Source of the DNA: Syntrophomonas sp.
Lineage (GTDB): Bacteria > Bacillota > Syntrophomonadia > Syntrophomonadales > Syntrophomonadaceae
Direction of reading: 5' to 3'
DNA length: 64,000 nt
Assembly: GCA_016841425.1 (NCBI GenBank)
Contig: JAENZE010000016.1
Location: forward strand, 13,354 to 77,353
The stretch's first letter is position 1; each line of letters starts with the position of its first letter. This document shows positions 51,881 through 62,439 of this stretch, piece after piece. The notes under the pieces are model-generated. The model saw nothing but the letters and a program-made list of their open reading frames with translations. It had not been told where the DNA came from and did no database searches. Both the position numbers and the translations under genes were made by a program.

Positions 51881-52930
51881 ATGGAAATAATGAAAGTGAC
51901 AGAACAGCTGGTGGATCATCAATTGGGCAGGAATATATATGATGATAGCGGCCGACTGCTTCTTCCCCGCGGTACTATACTGCAGATGTCTCATATCAAC
52001 CAGCTGTTAAATATGGGGTACGATAAGCTTGCAATCAGATCTGAAACCGACCTGGATAATGAATCCGAAAACGAGACTTCAGGTGAAACTAACCCATTAA
52101 CACAGGCATTCACAGTCGCTGTAGATAATCTTAGAGATTTGATGAGCAAGGTATCAACTGGCCATCTGGTAGGACCAGGTGAAGTAGAGGAAACCATAGA
52201 ACTGGTGTTTCCCAGCGTGCTGGAGACTAATAATATTCTCCTGAATTTGCAGGATCTAAGGCGTAAGGATGAATATACTCTGCAGCATTCGGTTTCGGTA
52301 AGTGTAGTTTCCATAAAAATTGGACAGTTGATGAGGATGCCGCAGCATGACCTCAAGATACTGGGAATGGCTGGAATCCTACACGATATAGGCAAATGCA
52401 AGATTCCGCTCGATATACTCAACAAAAACGGAAGTTTAAGTGAGGAAGAATTCAGGGAAATGCAAAAACACCCGATATACGGGTATGAAATAGTAAAAGA
52501 AATGAAACTCGGAGATCCCCGAATTATGCTGGCGGTTTTACAGCACCACGAACATCAAGATGGTAAGGGATATCCATTAAAATTAGCTGCAAGTAAGATA
52601 CACCTGTTCTCGAAAATTATTGCAGTAGCAGATGTATTCGATGCTATGACTTCTGAGCGGCCCTATCGAGGCAAAATGGCTCTCTTCAAGGCTATGAATG
52701 AAATTTTGACCAGCAGTGTAAATCATCTCAACCCGGAGGTAGTAAGCAAGCTTAGAACTTATGTTTTGAGCATTTGCCCGGGAGCCTCAGCTCTTTTAAA
52801 CAACGGGGATGTGGGACGGATAGTTATGATGAATACCGACGAACCTAGTCGCCCATTGATCCAAATAGGGGAGCAATTTATAAATTTGAGGGAACACAGA
52901 GACCTGTGGGTCAAGGATATCATAATGTAA
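51881..52930 (+). CDS. HD-GYP domain protein (c-di-GMP phosphodiesterase)
   Basis: ATG 51881 follows GGAGGG; an in-frame ATG 51866 has no site. The 349-residue protein has an N-terminal region of ~110 residues, then an HD-GYP domain: GILHDIGKCKIP, HHEHQDGKGYP and DVFDAMTSERPY. Metal ligands look intact, so hydrolysis of cyclic-di-GMP is expected. About 60 C-terminal residues form a small extra domain. No membrane segment. It lies upstream of a second HD-GYP gene. Confidence 0.92.
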   Translation: MEIMKVTEQLVDHQLGRNIYDDSGRLLLPRGTILQMSHINQLLNMGYDKLAIRSETDLDNESENETSGETNPLTQAFTVAVDNLRDLMSKVSTGHLVGPGEVEETIELVFPSVLETNNILLNLQDLRRKDEYTLQHSVSVSVVSIKIGQLMRMPQHDLKILGMAGILHDIGKCKIPLDILNKNGSLSEEEFREMQKHPIYGYEIVKEMKLGDPRIMLAVLQHHEHQDGKGYPLKLAASKIHLFSKIIAVADVFDAMTSERPYRGKMALFKAMNEILTSSVNHLNPEVVSKLRTYVLSICPGASALLNNGDVGRIVMMNTDEPSRPLIQIGEQFINLREHRDLWVKDIIM

Positions 52931-53322
52931 GGATACCAGGGGACGCTTATCTGTGTCCTCTCTTAATGCAGGAAGCGAAGCAGGGTTCCAGATGGAGCTC
53001 TGCTTTTTGGTTATAGGTATGGGTAAAGGTAATTAGTTTTTTAGAGGGAGTCTATATGGAGGTAAAGAGACAAGGGAAGTGTGATTGGATAATTAGCTCA
53101 TTGACATGGCAGACAGTAATTATTTGTATGTAATGGTAAAAACATATAAAGAAGCTGGATTGCAGCAACGATAATATTAAAAGATGGATATTATTTCTCC
53201 TTCCTTCATCGGCAATCAAGGTCATTAATATTCATGTGTGAACCATATCTCTGGATTTAGACTTGGATAGCAAATCATATGAAAACAGATTCGGGAAAAT
53301 TATATTCATACAAGGAGGATTA
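52931..53322. other. 392-bp gap between the two HD-GYP genes
   Basis: A GGGGACG half-motif with CAGGGGACGC...GTGTCCTC lies at about 52940-52965. A 25-codon frame at 53056-53133 has an AGGGAG-like site but no recognisable content. Otherwise nothing was seen; a promoter for the next gene is expected but not identified. Confidence 0.5.
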
Positions 53323-54726
53323 ATGAACAGACCAGTCACGCAAAATGAAGTGCTGCTCAAGCTTATATTAGATTCAGTTCATTGCGGCATCATTATTATC
53401 GATCCGGAAACCCATAAAATCCTTGAAACCAACCAGGCGGCTGATAAGATGATCGGCCTTCCAGCAGAGGAGATAGCAGGGAAAGAATGCCATCGGTTTG
53501 TCTGTCAGGCAGAGAAGGGGGCCTGTCCTATTACTGATTTAGGACAATTAGTAGACCACAAGGAGCGGATACTGGTAAACAATGAAGGAGAAAGTATTCC
53601 TGTCATAAAAACCGTAGTACCTCTGGTTATCCAAGGGAAGTCTTACCTTATTGAGAGTTTAACCAATATTAGTAAACAGAAAAGAGCGGAAGACGAATTA
53701 AAATACCACACCCTGTATGATAATCTTACCGGAGTATATAACCGGACCTATTTTGAGGAGGAGATGAATCGCCAGGATAAGAGAAAAGGTGAGCCAGTGG
53801 GTATCTTAATATGTGATGTGGATGGGTTAAAGAATTTTAACGATACGATGGGAAATAAGGCAGGAGATTTTCTGCTCAAGGCTATCGCTGATCTATTTAG
53901 GAAGGTGCTGCCCCAGGATTGCATCGTTGCCCGTACTGGGGGAGATGAGTTTTGCGTCCTAATCAATCAATGTACGCCGGAAAGCCTGCCTCAATATGTT
54001 TGCGATATCGTTGTGGAGTTGGAAGAATATAATAAAAATAATAGCATTACTGCTAGTGTTTCGCTGGGATATCAATTTGGGATTATTTCTGCCCAGGAGA
54101 AGATGAAGCATATTCTGAAGAAAGCAGAAGACAATATGAAAAAGGAAAAATTGCTTCATCGTCAGAGTTCATGTAATGCGCTGGTCAGCACTCTGATGCA
54201 TACCCTTGGTGAAAGAGATTTTATTACCGGAGGTCATGCTAAACGTATGGAAAATATAGTAGTCATTCTGGCTCGGAGTGTGGGGATTGCCCAGAATATT
54301 CCGGCTTTGCAGCTTTTTTCCCAATTTCATGATATAGGGAAGATCGGAATACCAGATCATATTTTAAACAAGCCGGCTGCTTTAGACAAGCAGGAAAAAG
54401 AAATTATGCAGAGGCATAGTGAGATAGGGTATAGGATTGCCCAATCAGCGCCAGTTCTGCATGAAGTTGGAGATTGGATACTTAAACATCACGAGTGGTG
54501 GAATGGGCAGGGCTATCCCCTGGGCCTGAAGCAAGAGGAGATACCGATCGAATGCCGCATTCTAGCCATAGCAGATGCTTATGATGCTATGACCTCTGAT
54601 CGACCTTACCGAAAAGCCTTGACGGATGAAGTGGCTATTCGAGAGTTAATGGAGGGTGCTGGCAGCCAGTTTGATCCCCAGTTGGTGAAATTATTCATCA
54701 AATTGAAAAAATCAGGAATCATCTAA
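53323..54726 (+). CDS. PAS-GGDEF-HD-GYP signalling protein
   Basis: ATG 53323 follows AAGGAGG. The 467-residue protein has a PAS domain (~5-120), a GGDEF domain with intact RTGGDEFCVL (~140-285) and an HD-GYP domain (~290-467) with FHDIGKIGIP, HHEWWNGQGYP and YDAMTSDRPY. Both cyclase and phosphodiesterase signatures are present; the PAS domain contains several Cys (ECHRFVCQAEKGACP) that might hold a cofactor. Cytoplasmic. It probably tunes c-di-GMP together with the HD-GYP protein upstream. Confidence 0.93.
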   Translation: MNRPVTQNEVLLKLILDSVHCGIIIIDPETHKILETNQAADKMIGLPAEEIAGKECHRFVCQAEKGACPITDLGQLVDHKERILVNNEGESIPVIKTVVPLVIQGKSYLIESLTNISKQKRAEDELKYHTLYDNLTGVYNRTYFEEEMNRQDKRKGEPVGILICDVDGLKNFNDTMGNKAGDFLLKAIADLFRKVLPQDCIVARTGGDEFCVLINQCTPESLPQYVCDIVVELEEYNKNNSITASVSLGYQFGIISAQEKMKHILKKAEDNMKKEKLLHRQSSCNALVSTLMHTLGERDFITGGHAKRMENIVVILARSVGIAQNIPALQLFSQFHDIGKIGIPDHILNKPAALDKQEKEIMQRHSEIGYRIAQSAPVLHEVGDWILKHHEWWNGQGYPLGLKQEEIPIECRILAIADAYDAMTSDRPYRKALTDEVAIRELMEGAGSQFDPQLVKLFIKLKKSGII

Positions 54727-54737
54727 TCAGCAGTAGA

Positions 54738-55901
54738 TTACTCTCCGGTGGTTACCTTCAGGTTTTCTTTCAGCTCCTGGGAGGCATCCTTTACCAGAAG
54801 ATCACCTTCTTTCAGGCCGCTCTTAATCTCCATCTGGTTACCGTCACTAATACCGGTTTCTACTTGTACATGCTTTATCCGATTATCTTCAATTAGCATC
54901 ACCTGCATGTTTCCCTCCTGGTTTTGGCGTATGCTCTCTATAGGAAGGGTTATAACATCATTCTGGTGCTGGGTTTCTATGGCTACTCTCACTTCGTAGC
55001 CGGGTTTCAGGTTAGCATTGTCATCAAGGTTTATAATAACTGGTACCCGTCTTTGAGTAACTCCCAGGGCTGATATTTTTTCTTCGGCCTGGGGATATAT
55101 TTTGAGGACGCTTCCTTTCAGGATCTTATCCCCGATAACCGAAGCGGTAATCGAGACGGTCTGGCCTATTTTTACATCTGCGAGGTCATCGCTCAGGATA
55201 TCTGCCCTGATTTCCAGGTCTTGCTCGGCAGCTATAGTTGCCAGTAGAATACCTGCGGCTGCTGGCTGGCCTTCTTCAACTGGCAGGTTTAGGATTATCC
55301 CCTGAATGGGACTGTAAACCTGCAGGTCTTTTTCCAGTTTCAGCAGCTTCCCAAGTGAATCCTGCAGTCCGTTGATCTGGGAATTAAGAGTGTCCAGGTA
55401 AGATTGCTGTTCATTTAAAGCCTCCTGTGCGGTGTTCAGCAGTAATACTGACTGTTCGTATTCACTCGGGCTGATAGCTCCCTGCTTGAATAGTTCCTCG
55501 CTTCGGGCTGCGCTGGACCGGGCATCTTCCAGCTGCAATTCCAACCGCTTGACCCCCGCTGTGGCTGCGGAGGCAGAAGCCTGAGCCTGGGCTAGAAGAG
55601 AACGATTTTCACTCAACTGCAGCTCCAAATCAGTATTCTCCAGCTCTATAATGAGCTGGTTTTTTTCAACAACCTGTCCGACCTCAACATTGATATTCTT
55701 CAGCCGGGCATTCTGGGTGGCATATAAATCATAGTCCTCAGACGCCTGCACCAGTGCGGTATCTTCAACTGCAATAGTTATGGACCCGGTTTTAGCCTGG
55801 ACAGTCTCTACCTCGGTACCGCCCCGGCCCTGCCATAACAATCCTGCTGCAATTACCAGTGCACCTGCAATGACTACGTACAAAAGCTTTTTACCTTTCA
55901 T
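54738..55901 (-). CDS. HlyD-family periplasmic adaptor (second export module)
   Basis: A 387-residue adaptor with an N-terminal membrane anchor, a half lipoyl domain, a long alpha-helical hairpin (~75-190; LSENRSLLAQAQASASAATA) and a C-terminal beta-barrel (EIRADILSDDLADVKIGQTV). ATG 55901 has GGGAGGGAG. It is last in a three-gene minus-strand operon ATPase, permease, adaptor, separate in sequence from the 36682 module. Substrate unknown. Confidence 0.9.
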   Translation of the reverse strand: MKGKKLLYVVIAGALVIAAGLLWQGRGGTEVETVQAKTGSITIAVEDTALVQASEDYDLYATQNARLKNINVEVGQVVEKNQLIIELENTDLELQLSENRSLLAQAQASASAATAGVKRLELQLEDARSSAARSEELFKQGAISPSEYEQSVLLLNTAQEALNEQQSYLDTLNSQINGLQDSLGKLLKLEKDLQVYSPIQGIILNLPVEEGQPAAAGILLATIAAEQDLEIRADILSDDLADVKIGQTVSITASVIGDKILKGSVLKIYPQAEEKISALGVTQRRVPVIINLDDNANLKPGYEVRVAIETQHQNDVITLPIESIRQNQEGNMQVMLIEDNRIKHVQVETGISDGNQMEIKSGLKEGDLLVKDASQELKENLKVTTGE

Positions 55902-55919
55902 GATTATACTCCCTCCCCA

Positions 55920-58298
55920 TTAATCTATATTCTTTGAAAGTTCAATAATATTCAATTTCTTAATTCCCCGACTGGCTGCCCATTGTCCCAACACTACAAA
56001 AACCACTCCCCCCAGGGCGGCCAGGGCATAACTGGAAGGATATATCACTACTGGCATATACCACATATCGAAGTCAATCGATTTGAAGTATAAATCAGCC
56101 AGCATCTTGCCTGCGGGTAAACCCAGGAGTATGGCCGGAACCGCCTGGGGGATAGTCTCCCTCCACATAATGCCAGCTACCTCTCTCCTGGTAAAACCAA
56201 TTGTGAGCAGGGAAGCCAACTCTCTTTTACGTTCATTAAAGCTCATAATAACTGAATTGTAAATAATAACAAAACCAAGTATTACTGAAAACATGATCAT
56301 AGTGCTTACCATATAGATCATGCTATCCATCATACTCATGATATTATCTCGTTCCTTTTGACGGCTTACTATGGAGGTGATGCCAGTCATGTCAGATAAT
56401 TGGCTTTCAATGATCTTGGCCTGCCTGCTATTGACCTTCATAAGTGCTCCAGTAATCAGCTGTGATTCTTGCAGGATCTGATTGGCCTGCGGCAGGGATA
56501 TAAAAGACTCATTGCCAAAGAGTTGATGATTGACCGCAGTAATCTTAACATCCGCATACCGAGCTGGACCAAGCCCCATCAGAGTTTCCAGATGAACCGT
56601 ATCACCTACCTGCAGCCCCAGCCTGTTAGCGGTCCTGCGGCTTATAATCATGCCTTCGGAGGGAATAGGAATGAGGCTCCCATTTTCCCGGGTAGGTTTT
56701 TTTAAGGTATTGGAAGGGTTGATGCCGACCAGGACATCTTCGCTGGTCTGACCCTGGTGATGTACCCGGATTGGCAGGTAAAATAGACCTTCAATAATAT
56801 TGACTCCTTCCAAACGGGAAATACTGAGCAACTCGGACTCTTTGACCGGCTGATTAAAGGTCAGCATATAATCATAGGAAGATTCCTTGTTGAAATGCTG
56901 ATCCATCAGGTAATCTACTGCATCATTGGTAAACATTGACAATATCAGTAATGCAACTGCCGAGACCATTCCAAATATGCTGATCACCAGTCGGAAACGA
57001 TTGCGACTTATGGTTCGAAATGCCATCTTCCAGGATGAAGAAAGTTTGCTCCACAACCAGGTCCAGTATTCCAGCAATGACCTGCTGCTCCTGCCGGGCG
57101 GCGACGGACGCATCGATTCGGCCGGACTGATGCTTAACACCGGCCTTGATGCGGAAAATCCAGCCAGAGCCCCGACTCCCAGACTGAGCAGCAGACTGTT
57201 TATGATGACCTGGTAATTAACTCCTCCTATAGCCTGAGGCAGATTAAAGAACATAGCATACATGTCCGAAAAATATGAAGCCATTGAAACACCCGCAAGA
57301 ATACCAGCCAGGGCTCCAAATGCACACACCAGAATAGCATAACTGCTGAAATGATAAACTATCTGCCAGTTATCAAAGCCAAGAGCTTTCATGATGCCGA
57401 TTTGGGTTCTCTGGGTTTTTATCATACGACGCAAAATTACGAATTGTATAGCCGCTGCTATGGATAAGAATACCAGAGGCAGGAAACTGGACATGGCATC
57501 CAGCCCCGCCAGTTCACCCTCTAAAGCAGCATGGCTTAGCTGATCTTTGCGAGGGAAACTGGACAAGTTGCCATATGGGGATAGAAGATCCTCGATGGAC
57601 TTTACGGTGGCATCAACATCCGCACCCGGTGTGAATTGGACCAATACCTGATTGAACTGCCCGGACAGATTAAATAATTGTTGAGCCTGTTTCAAGGGTA
57701 CCATCATAATGCCAAAGGTCTCATTGTCCGGCATCATATTAGATGCATCTTTCATTATATAAGTAAATTCAGGTCCAGTAGCAGTGCCTGCTACTTTAAC
57801 TGAATATTTTTTATTCTCGGCTACGATATCAATTTTGTCCCCCAAGGAGAGAAAATTAGCATCCAGATAGCCTTGATTAACCATTACTTCTATCCCACCA
57901 CCAACGGGATTTTCTGAAAATAGGCGGCCATCGAGAAGTTGGATGCTGTTTACCTGATTTTCTATGGGCAGGGCATAGGAGGTAATACGCACAGAGGCTC
58001 GTTCATCTTCCTCTTTTAACACCGGTACATCCTTCTGGATTCTAGCACTGGCCAGAGCAACTCCCGGAACAGATTCTACCTGTTTCATTATAGATTCTGG
58101 TGCTCTGACTACATAGAAATAATAGTCAGCAAAGTTATTATCCTGGTAAAAAACTTCCTGGGATTGGCTGAGGTTAAAGAATGCAGTAGTTATGCCTATA
58201 TATAAAGATATACCCACAGTAATTATTATGGCCATGCCTAGAAACTGCCCCAGGCTCCCTCTGATGGTATGCCACAATCTGCGGTTTAATACCTTCAT
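55920..58298 (-). CDS. ABC permease with two FtsX domains
   Basis: A 792-residue permease with an N-terminal segment, a large extracytoplasmic domain, three segments with RTQIGIMKALGFDNWQIVYH, a second extracytoplasmic domain, and three final segments with ERKRELASLLTIGFTRREV. Two FtsX cores in one chain are typical of this type. ATG 58298 overlaps the ATPase stop (TAATG), while an in-frame GTG 58304 is an alternative. It works with the ATPase and adaptor on either side. Confidence 0.9.
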   Translation of the reverse strand: MKVLNRRLWHTIRGSLGQFLGMAIIITVGISLYIGITTAFFNLSQSQEVFYQDNNFADYYFYVVRAPESIMKQVESVPGVALASARIQKDVPVLKEEDERASVRITSYALPIENQVNSIQLLDGRLFSENPVGGGIEVMVNQGYLDANFLSLGDKIDIVAENKKYSVKVAGTATGPEFTYIMKDASNMMPDNETFGIMMVPLKQAQQLFNLSGQFNQVLVQFTPGADVDATVKSIEDLLSPYGNLSSFPRKDQLSHAALEGELAGLDAMSSFLPLVFLSIAAAIQFVILRRMIKTQRTQIGIMKALGFDNWQIVYHFSSYAILVCAFGALAGILAGVSMASYFSDMYAMFFNLPQAIGGVNYQVIINSLLLSLGVGALAGFSASRPVLSISPAESMRPSPPGRSSRSLLEYWTWLWSKLSSSWKMAFRTISRNRFRLVISIFGMVSAVALLILSMFTNDAVDYLMDQHFNKESSYDYMLTFNQPVKESELLSISRLEGVNIIEGLFYLPIRVHHQGQTSEDVLVGINPSNTLKKPTRENGSLIPIPSEGMIISRRTANRLGLQVGDTVHLETLMGLGPARYADVKITAVNHQLFGNESFISLPQANQILQESQLITGALMKVNSRQAKIIESQLSDMTGITSIVSRQKERDNIMSMMDSMIYMVSTMIMFSVILGFVIIYNSVIMSFNERKRELASLLTIGFTRREVAGIMWRETIPQAVPAILLGLPAGKMLADLYFKSIDFDMWYMPVVIYPSSYALAALGGVVFVVLGQWAASRGIKKLNIIELSKNID

Positions 58299-59008
58299 TA
58301 CCACTCAATCCTTTCCGGGGGCACGGGTGCTTCATTCACAATAACTTCTGCGATACTGCCGCTTCTCATACGGACCAGACGGTCTGCTATCGCCCCAATG
58401 GCAGTGTTGTGTGTAACAATAATAATCGTGCTCCCCATAGATTGCTGGGCTTTCTTGAGAAGTTCCAGTATAGTTATACCGGTTTGGTAATCCAGGGCTC
58501 CAGTTGGTTCATCACATAATAAAAGAGTAGGATTTTTGACCATAGCCCGAGCTATGGAAATGCGCTGTTGTTCACCGCCGCTGAGCTGGGACGGAAAGTG
58601 ATCAACCCTGTCAGCCAGACCTACCTGGGCCAAAACATCCTGAGATGTAAGGGGGTTCTCTACCAGGCCGGCAGCCAGTTCAACGTTTTCTCCGGCAGTC
58701 AGGTCGGATATCAGGTTGTAAAACTGAAAAACGAATCCTATTTCATTACGGCGGAATAAAGTTAAATCACGGTCACTGGCCTTAGTCAGGCTCCTATCCC
58801 TATAGATTATATCTCCACTACTGGGCTTATCCATTCCCCCAATAATGTTTAACAGAGTGCTTTTGCCTGAGCCGCTGGGTCCCAATATCACCAGCAATTC
58901 CCCAGAGTAAATATCCAGACTGGTTTCCTTTAAGGCTTCGACAGTAACTTCGCCCATAATATATGTTTTACTCACTTTATTAAGCTTCATTAATACTTCA
59001 GTATCCAT
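58298..59008 (-). CDS. LolD/MacB-type ABC ATPase
   Basis: A 236-residue ATPase with [26 protein letters not shown] and [12 protein letters not shown]. It is the first gene of the second export module and overlaps the permease gene by one base at TAATG. Regulation is not evident; no two-component genes adjoin this copy. Confidence 0.92.
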   Translation of the reverse strand: MDTEVLMKLNKVSKTYIMGEVTVEALKETSLDIYSGELLVILGPSGSGKSTLLNIIGGMDKPSSGDIIYRDRSLTKASDRDLTLFRRNEIGFVFQFYNLISDLTAGENVELAAGLVENPLTSQDVLAQVGLADRVDHFPSQLSGGEQQRISIARAMVKNPTLLLCDEPTGALDYQTGITILELLKKAQQSMGSTIIIVTHNTAIGAIADRLVRMRSGSIAEVIVNEAPVPPERIEW

Positions 59009-59415
59009 AAAAATACTTCCTTGAACATATTTGGTTCCACAGGTAAACTCACAGTTCGGCTCAGCCTCCCGGAGATAATGTATTCTAACTAACTAAAGTT
59101 TATCACAATAATCAGGCGTTATTACAGGCTTTTTTGTTCATAAATAAGCCTGTCCTGGTTAAAAGTTACATGTTTTGGTATGAGAGCTTATACGAAAACA
59201 GCTTCTTGGAACGCTTAAGGTTGGCTCAGGGGGATAAAGGCGATTCGTTTAGCGGAAACATAACTTGTTTTATCCCATCAATCTAAAGCATTACTAGTTA
59301 ACTTATATGGAGAAAGTAAGACCGGACCCAGGCGGTATTAAGCATTCAACCGTACAATTTTCATCTGCACTTGTGTCATACAGACATGTTTGGTTGAGTA
59401 AGAAGTGCCAGATAT
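59009..59415. other. 407-bp gap upstream of the second export module
   Basis: Expected to hold the promoter of the ATPase operon and the 3' region of the MFS gene. I see no gene, palindromic element or clear terminator. Confidence 0.5.
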
Positions 59416-60621
59416 CTAGCTGGATTTATTGGCAGGAGTCTGGACTGGAAAGGTGTTGGGAGCAGGAATAAATCGGGCCACAATCAGGCTCAGGACTCCC
59501 AGTGCTCCAGCTGCTATGAACACTGCCTGGTACCCCAGGGCGGCCCATAATAATCCACCGGCAAAGGGAACTGTCATGGATACTGCGTGATCTAGCGTTA
59601 TACCCATAGAAATACTGGGTGCTACGTCCCCGATTGAGTCAGCAATGCGATTTAAATAAGTAACCCTGGCCATGGTAATTGCGAATAGTACCTGATCGGC
59701 TACAAAACAAATCATGATTATTATCACTGCTGTCGAATCAGGAAACAGCTGCTGGGCAAAAGCGTAGAGCATGCATAAAGAAGTAACCAGTACTGCATCA
59801 ATGGATAATACGGTGCGTTCTCCCCAGGCATCTATGGCGCGGCCTAACAATGGGCGAAAGAACAGACCAATTAGGGTAGCAATAATACCTAGTAAAGCAA
59901 AAGTCTCTATACCGCAGTGAAAGAGCTTGATCAACACCCAGGGGGCAAAAGTTAGAAATATCTGCTTGCGAGCACCAAAAATCATGTTGATGATATAAAA
60001 AAGAGTATACTTCCTTTTCAGGAGCAGCTGTCGGGCAGGTTTTTTTACCGGTTCAGGTTTTATCCGGTATAAAAATAACGCGGCAGCAAAGCAACAGGCG
60101 CCAGCTATGCCAAATATTACTGGGAATGAGAAGCTGTAAAAAGAGACCCCGAAGTATACCAGGATCATCCCTGCTAAGAGGCCTAGGGCTTCCAGCGCTC
60201 CAAGGTCTCCCATGAGTTTGCCTTCACGTCCTTTATCCGCCAGGCGCAGAGCGATGGACGATTTTACCACCATAAACACATGGGCCCCGGTACTCCATAG
60301 CAGCATCCAGATTACTACCATAGTCATGTCAGGAGCAAGCCATCCCTGGCCCCATAAGGATAAAGCCAAAAGAAGAGTGGTCAGAGCAGCGATTCTAGTA
60401 TCAGCGAGAAACATAAATAAAGAAAAAATGAAAGCGCATAGAAAACCCGGCAGCTCCCGCGGAAATTCCAGAGCTCCTCGGGCTACTTCATCTATCTGGT
60501 GTACCTGGGCCAGGTAGTTGTTGAAGGAAGGGTCGTATAAACCTGCATAAAGCCCGAACAGGCAACTGGCGGCAGCAAAGAGAAACAGTGGGGATAAAAA
60601 AGATCTATCAAAACGAGACAT
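59416..60621 (-). CDS. MFS transporter
   Basis: A 401-residue protein with about 12 hydrophobic segments and the MFS loop pattern (FFRPLLGRAIDAWGERTVLSI after segment 7). AAAGGAG precedes ATG 60621. Substrate cannot be deduced. It stands alone between non-coding gaps. Confidence 0.88.
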   Translation of the reverse strand: MSRFDRSFLSPLFLFAAASCLFGLYAGLYDPSFNNYLAQVHQIDEVARGALEFPRELPGFLCAFIFSLFMFLADTRIAALTTLLLALSLWGQGWLAPDMTMVVIWMLLWSTGAHVFMVVKSSIALRLADKGREGKLMGDLGALEALGLLAGMILVYFGVSFYSFSFPVIFGIAGACCFAAALFLYRIKPEPVKKPARQLLLKRKYTLFYIINMIFGARKQIFLTFAPWVLIKLFHCGIETFALLGIIATLIGLFFRPLLGRAIDAWGERTVLSIDAVLVTSLCMLYAFAQQLFPDSTAVIIIMICFVADQVLFAITMARVTYLNRIADSIGDVAPSISMGITLDHAVSMTVPFAGGLLWAALGYQAVFIAAGALGVLSLIVARFIPAPNTFPVQTPANKSS

Positions 60622-60950
60622 GGATTGGTACTCCTTTGTGGAATTGGTATTAGCTTAACCTATTGTATACCCTGAATAGGAGCTTGGGAAGTGCAAAAGT
60701 ATTGGAAGGGGGCGTTTTCCCCAAATAAAACCATATTTATAGAGGCCAAGGATATCCGGGGCATTAGTGTGGATACACATTGCAAGCATCAAGCATTATT
60801 AGCCTGACAACCATGAGAGCTGACCCTAACTTATTGACTCAACTTGGCAGTTGACAAGATCTGGTCAGTTTTGAATCCGCTTCCGCCGTTAGCTGGTCTC
60901 TAACTGGAGTTAATGGTAAGTTAATTTATAATTTATGGTGCCTGGCACCG
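60622..60950. other. 329-bp gap between the flavoprotein and MFS genes
   Basis: Holds the GGTGCC palindrome at 60914-60956 and a half GGGTCAG motif near 60825. No gene was recognised. Confidence 0.6.
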
Positions 60951-60956
60951 TTAATT
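60914..60956. repeat. GGTGCC/GGCACC palindrome overlapping flavoprotein stop
   Basis: GGTGCC (60937-60942) and GGCACC (60944-60949) flank one base, with ATAAATTATAAATTAACTTAC-type arms partly conserved. The TAA stop of the minus-strand flavoprotein gene (60951-60953) lies within it. Confidence 0.75.
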
Positions 60957-62288
60957 GAATCTGTTTATAGCTGTTAATACTGGATCCCACAAAGGGCTGA
61001 ATGGAGGGGAATAAGCAAGATCCATATTTATTAAGTCATCAACTCTGCTGTGCATAGTAAGGGCAGCAGCTATAGTATCTATTCTTTTTCCAGAACCTGG
61101 ATAGCCCGCAATTTGCCCACCCAACAGACGGCGATTGTTCTTATCGGCAATTAATTTTACATAAATACGCCCGGCATCAGGGTAATAAGGAACCCGGGTT
61201 CTAGACTTAATAGTATGACTGATATAATCGATGCCTATATTCCTGCATTCTTGTTCGCATAAGCCGGTTCTGGAAACCTCCATATCCATAATTTTGGTTA
61301 TGCCAGTTCCCAGCACACCATGAAAAGAGGCATTGCCACCGGCGGCATTTTCGCCGGCAATCCTGCCCTGTTTATTAGCTGTTGTGCCCATGGGGATATA
61401 CATTTCAAGATCTGATACTATATGTCTTACTACTGCACAGTCGCCAGCAGCAAAGATATAAGGTTGGCTGGTTTCCATCTTTTCATTCACCCGGATAGCA
61501 TTACCAGCGCCAAGTTGTATATTGGCCCGGGCAGCTATTTCGCTGTTCGGAGTCACTCCGACAGATAATATTACTATATCAGCCGGCATTGAATTACTGC
61601 CTACGATAACCTCTTGTACGGCATCGGTTCCCGCAAAGGAAGTCACAGCCTCTCCGGTCAGGACCTCAACTCCCAGAGAGTCTAAATAACTACTAACCAC
61701 CTGGGATATGTCGTTATCCATCATGGGGAGGATATGAGGTGCTTTTTCTATCACCCTTACCTGGCACCCATATACCAGTAAATTTTCTATCATCTCCAAT
61801 CCGATATATCCTGCTCCAATTATGACTGCATTGGAAGGCTGGCATTCTTTTATATATGTTTTAATAGCATCACTATCCTGGATGCTGCGGAGGGAAAATA
61901 TCCCCTGCAAATGAATACCTTCCAGGGGAGGGACTACTGGCCTGGCCCCGGTGGCTATTATCAAGTGGTCATATTCATCCTCAAAAAACTGGTGGTTGTT
62001 CAAGTCTTCCAGGATGATTCGTTTATCCGCTGGCTTAATATCTATAGCCCGGGTCCTGGTCAGGACCTGGGTGCCTTGTTGCGTAAAGTCATCTACGGTT
62101 CTAGCAATTAAATGTTTACTGGATTTAACAACATCCCCTATATAATACGGCAAACCGCAAGCAGAATAGGAAATATATCGGTCATCGGTAAATACCTTGA
62201 TATCCAATTCTGGATTAACCCTGCGAGCCTTGGCGGCCGCACTCATGCCAGCGGCCACCCCGCCGATTATTCTAAGTCTGCTGCTCAT
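60951..62288 (-). CDS. CoA-disulfide reductase-like FAD/NAD(P) oxidoreductase
   Basis: A 445-residue flavoprotein with IIGGVAAGMSAAAKARR (FAD site), single redox Cys44 in SYSACGLPYYIGD as in CoA-disulfide reductase and NADH oxidase, a second Rossmann motif AVIIGAGYIGLEMIEN, and a C-terminal dimerisation domain. It may reduce CoA disulfide, polysulfide or oxygen. GAGGAGG precedes ATG 62288. Its last codons run into the GGTGCC palindrome. Monocistronic. Confidence 0.9.
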   Translation of the reverse strand: MSSRLRIIGGVAAGMSAAAKARRVNPELDIKVFTDDRYISYSACGLPYYIGDVVKSSKHLIARTVDDFTQQGTQVLTRTRAIDIKPADKRIILEDLNNHQFFEDEYDHLIIATGARPVVPPLEGIHLQGIFSLRSIQDSDAIKTYIKECQPSNAVIIGAGYIGLEMIENLLVYGCQVRVIEKAPHILPMMDNDISQVVSSYLDSLGVEVLTGEAVTSFAGTDAVQEVIVGSNSMPADIVILSVGVTPNSEIAARANIQLGAGNAIRVNEKMETSQPYIFAAGDCAVVRHIVSDLEMYIPMGTTANKQGRIAGENAAGGNASFHGVLGTGITKIMDMEVSRTGLCEQECRNIGIDYISHTIKSRTRVPYYPDAGRIYVKLIADKNNRRLLGGQIAGYPGSGKRIDTIAAALTMHSRVDDLINMDLAYSPPFSPLWDPVLTAINRFN

Positions 62289-62439
62289 TATTAGTCCTCC
62301 TCGTGAATATAAAGGTTTTACTAAATAATGTTAATATATCTAACATTTCTGCATATTGTTTTAATAATCCTACTCAGGTATAAAAAATAATCAGAGGCTG
62401 TTTTCTTATACCTAGTATTAAATTTTGGGGGAGGTAATT

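Noticed and set aside
53056-53133. 25-codon frame between the HD-GYP genes
   Set aside because: Weak ribosome site, no similarity to any family and ordinary intergenic composition.
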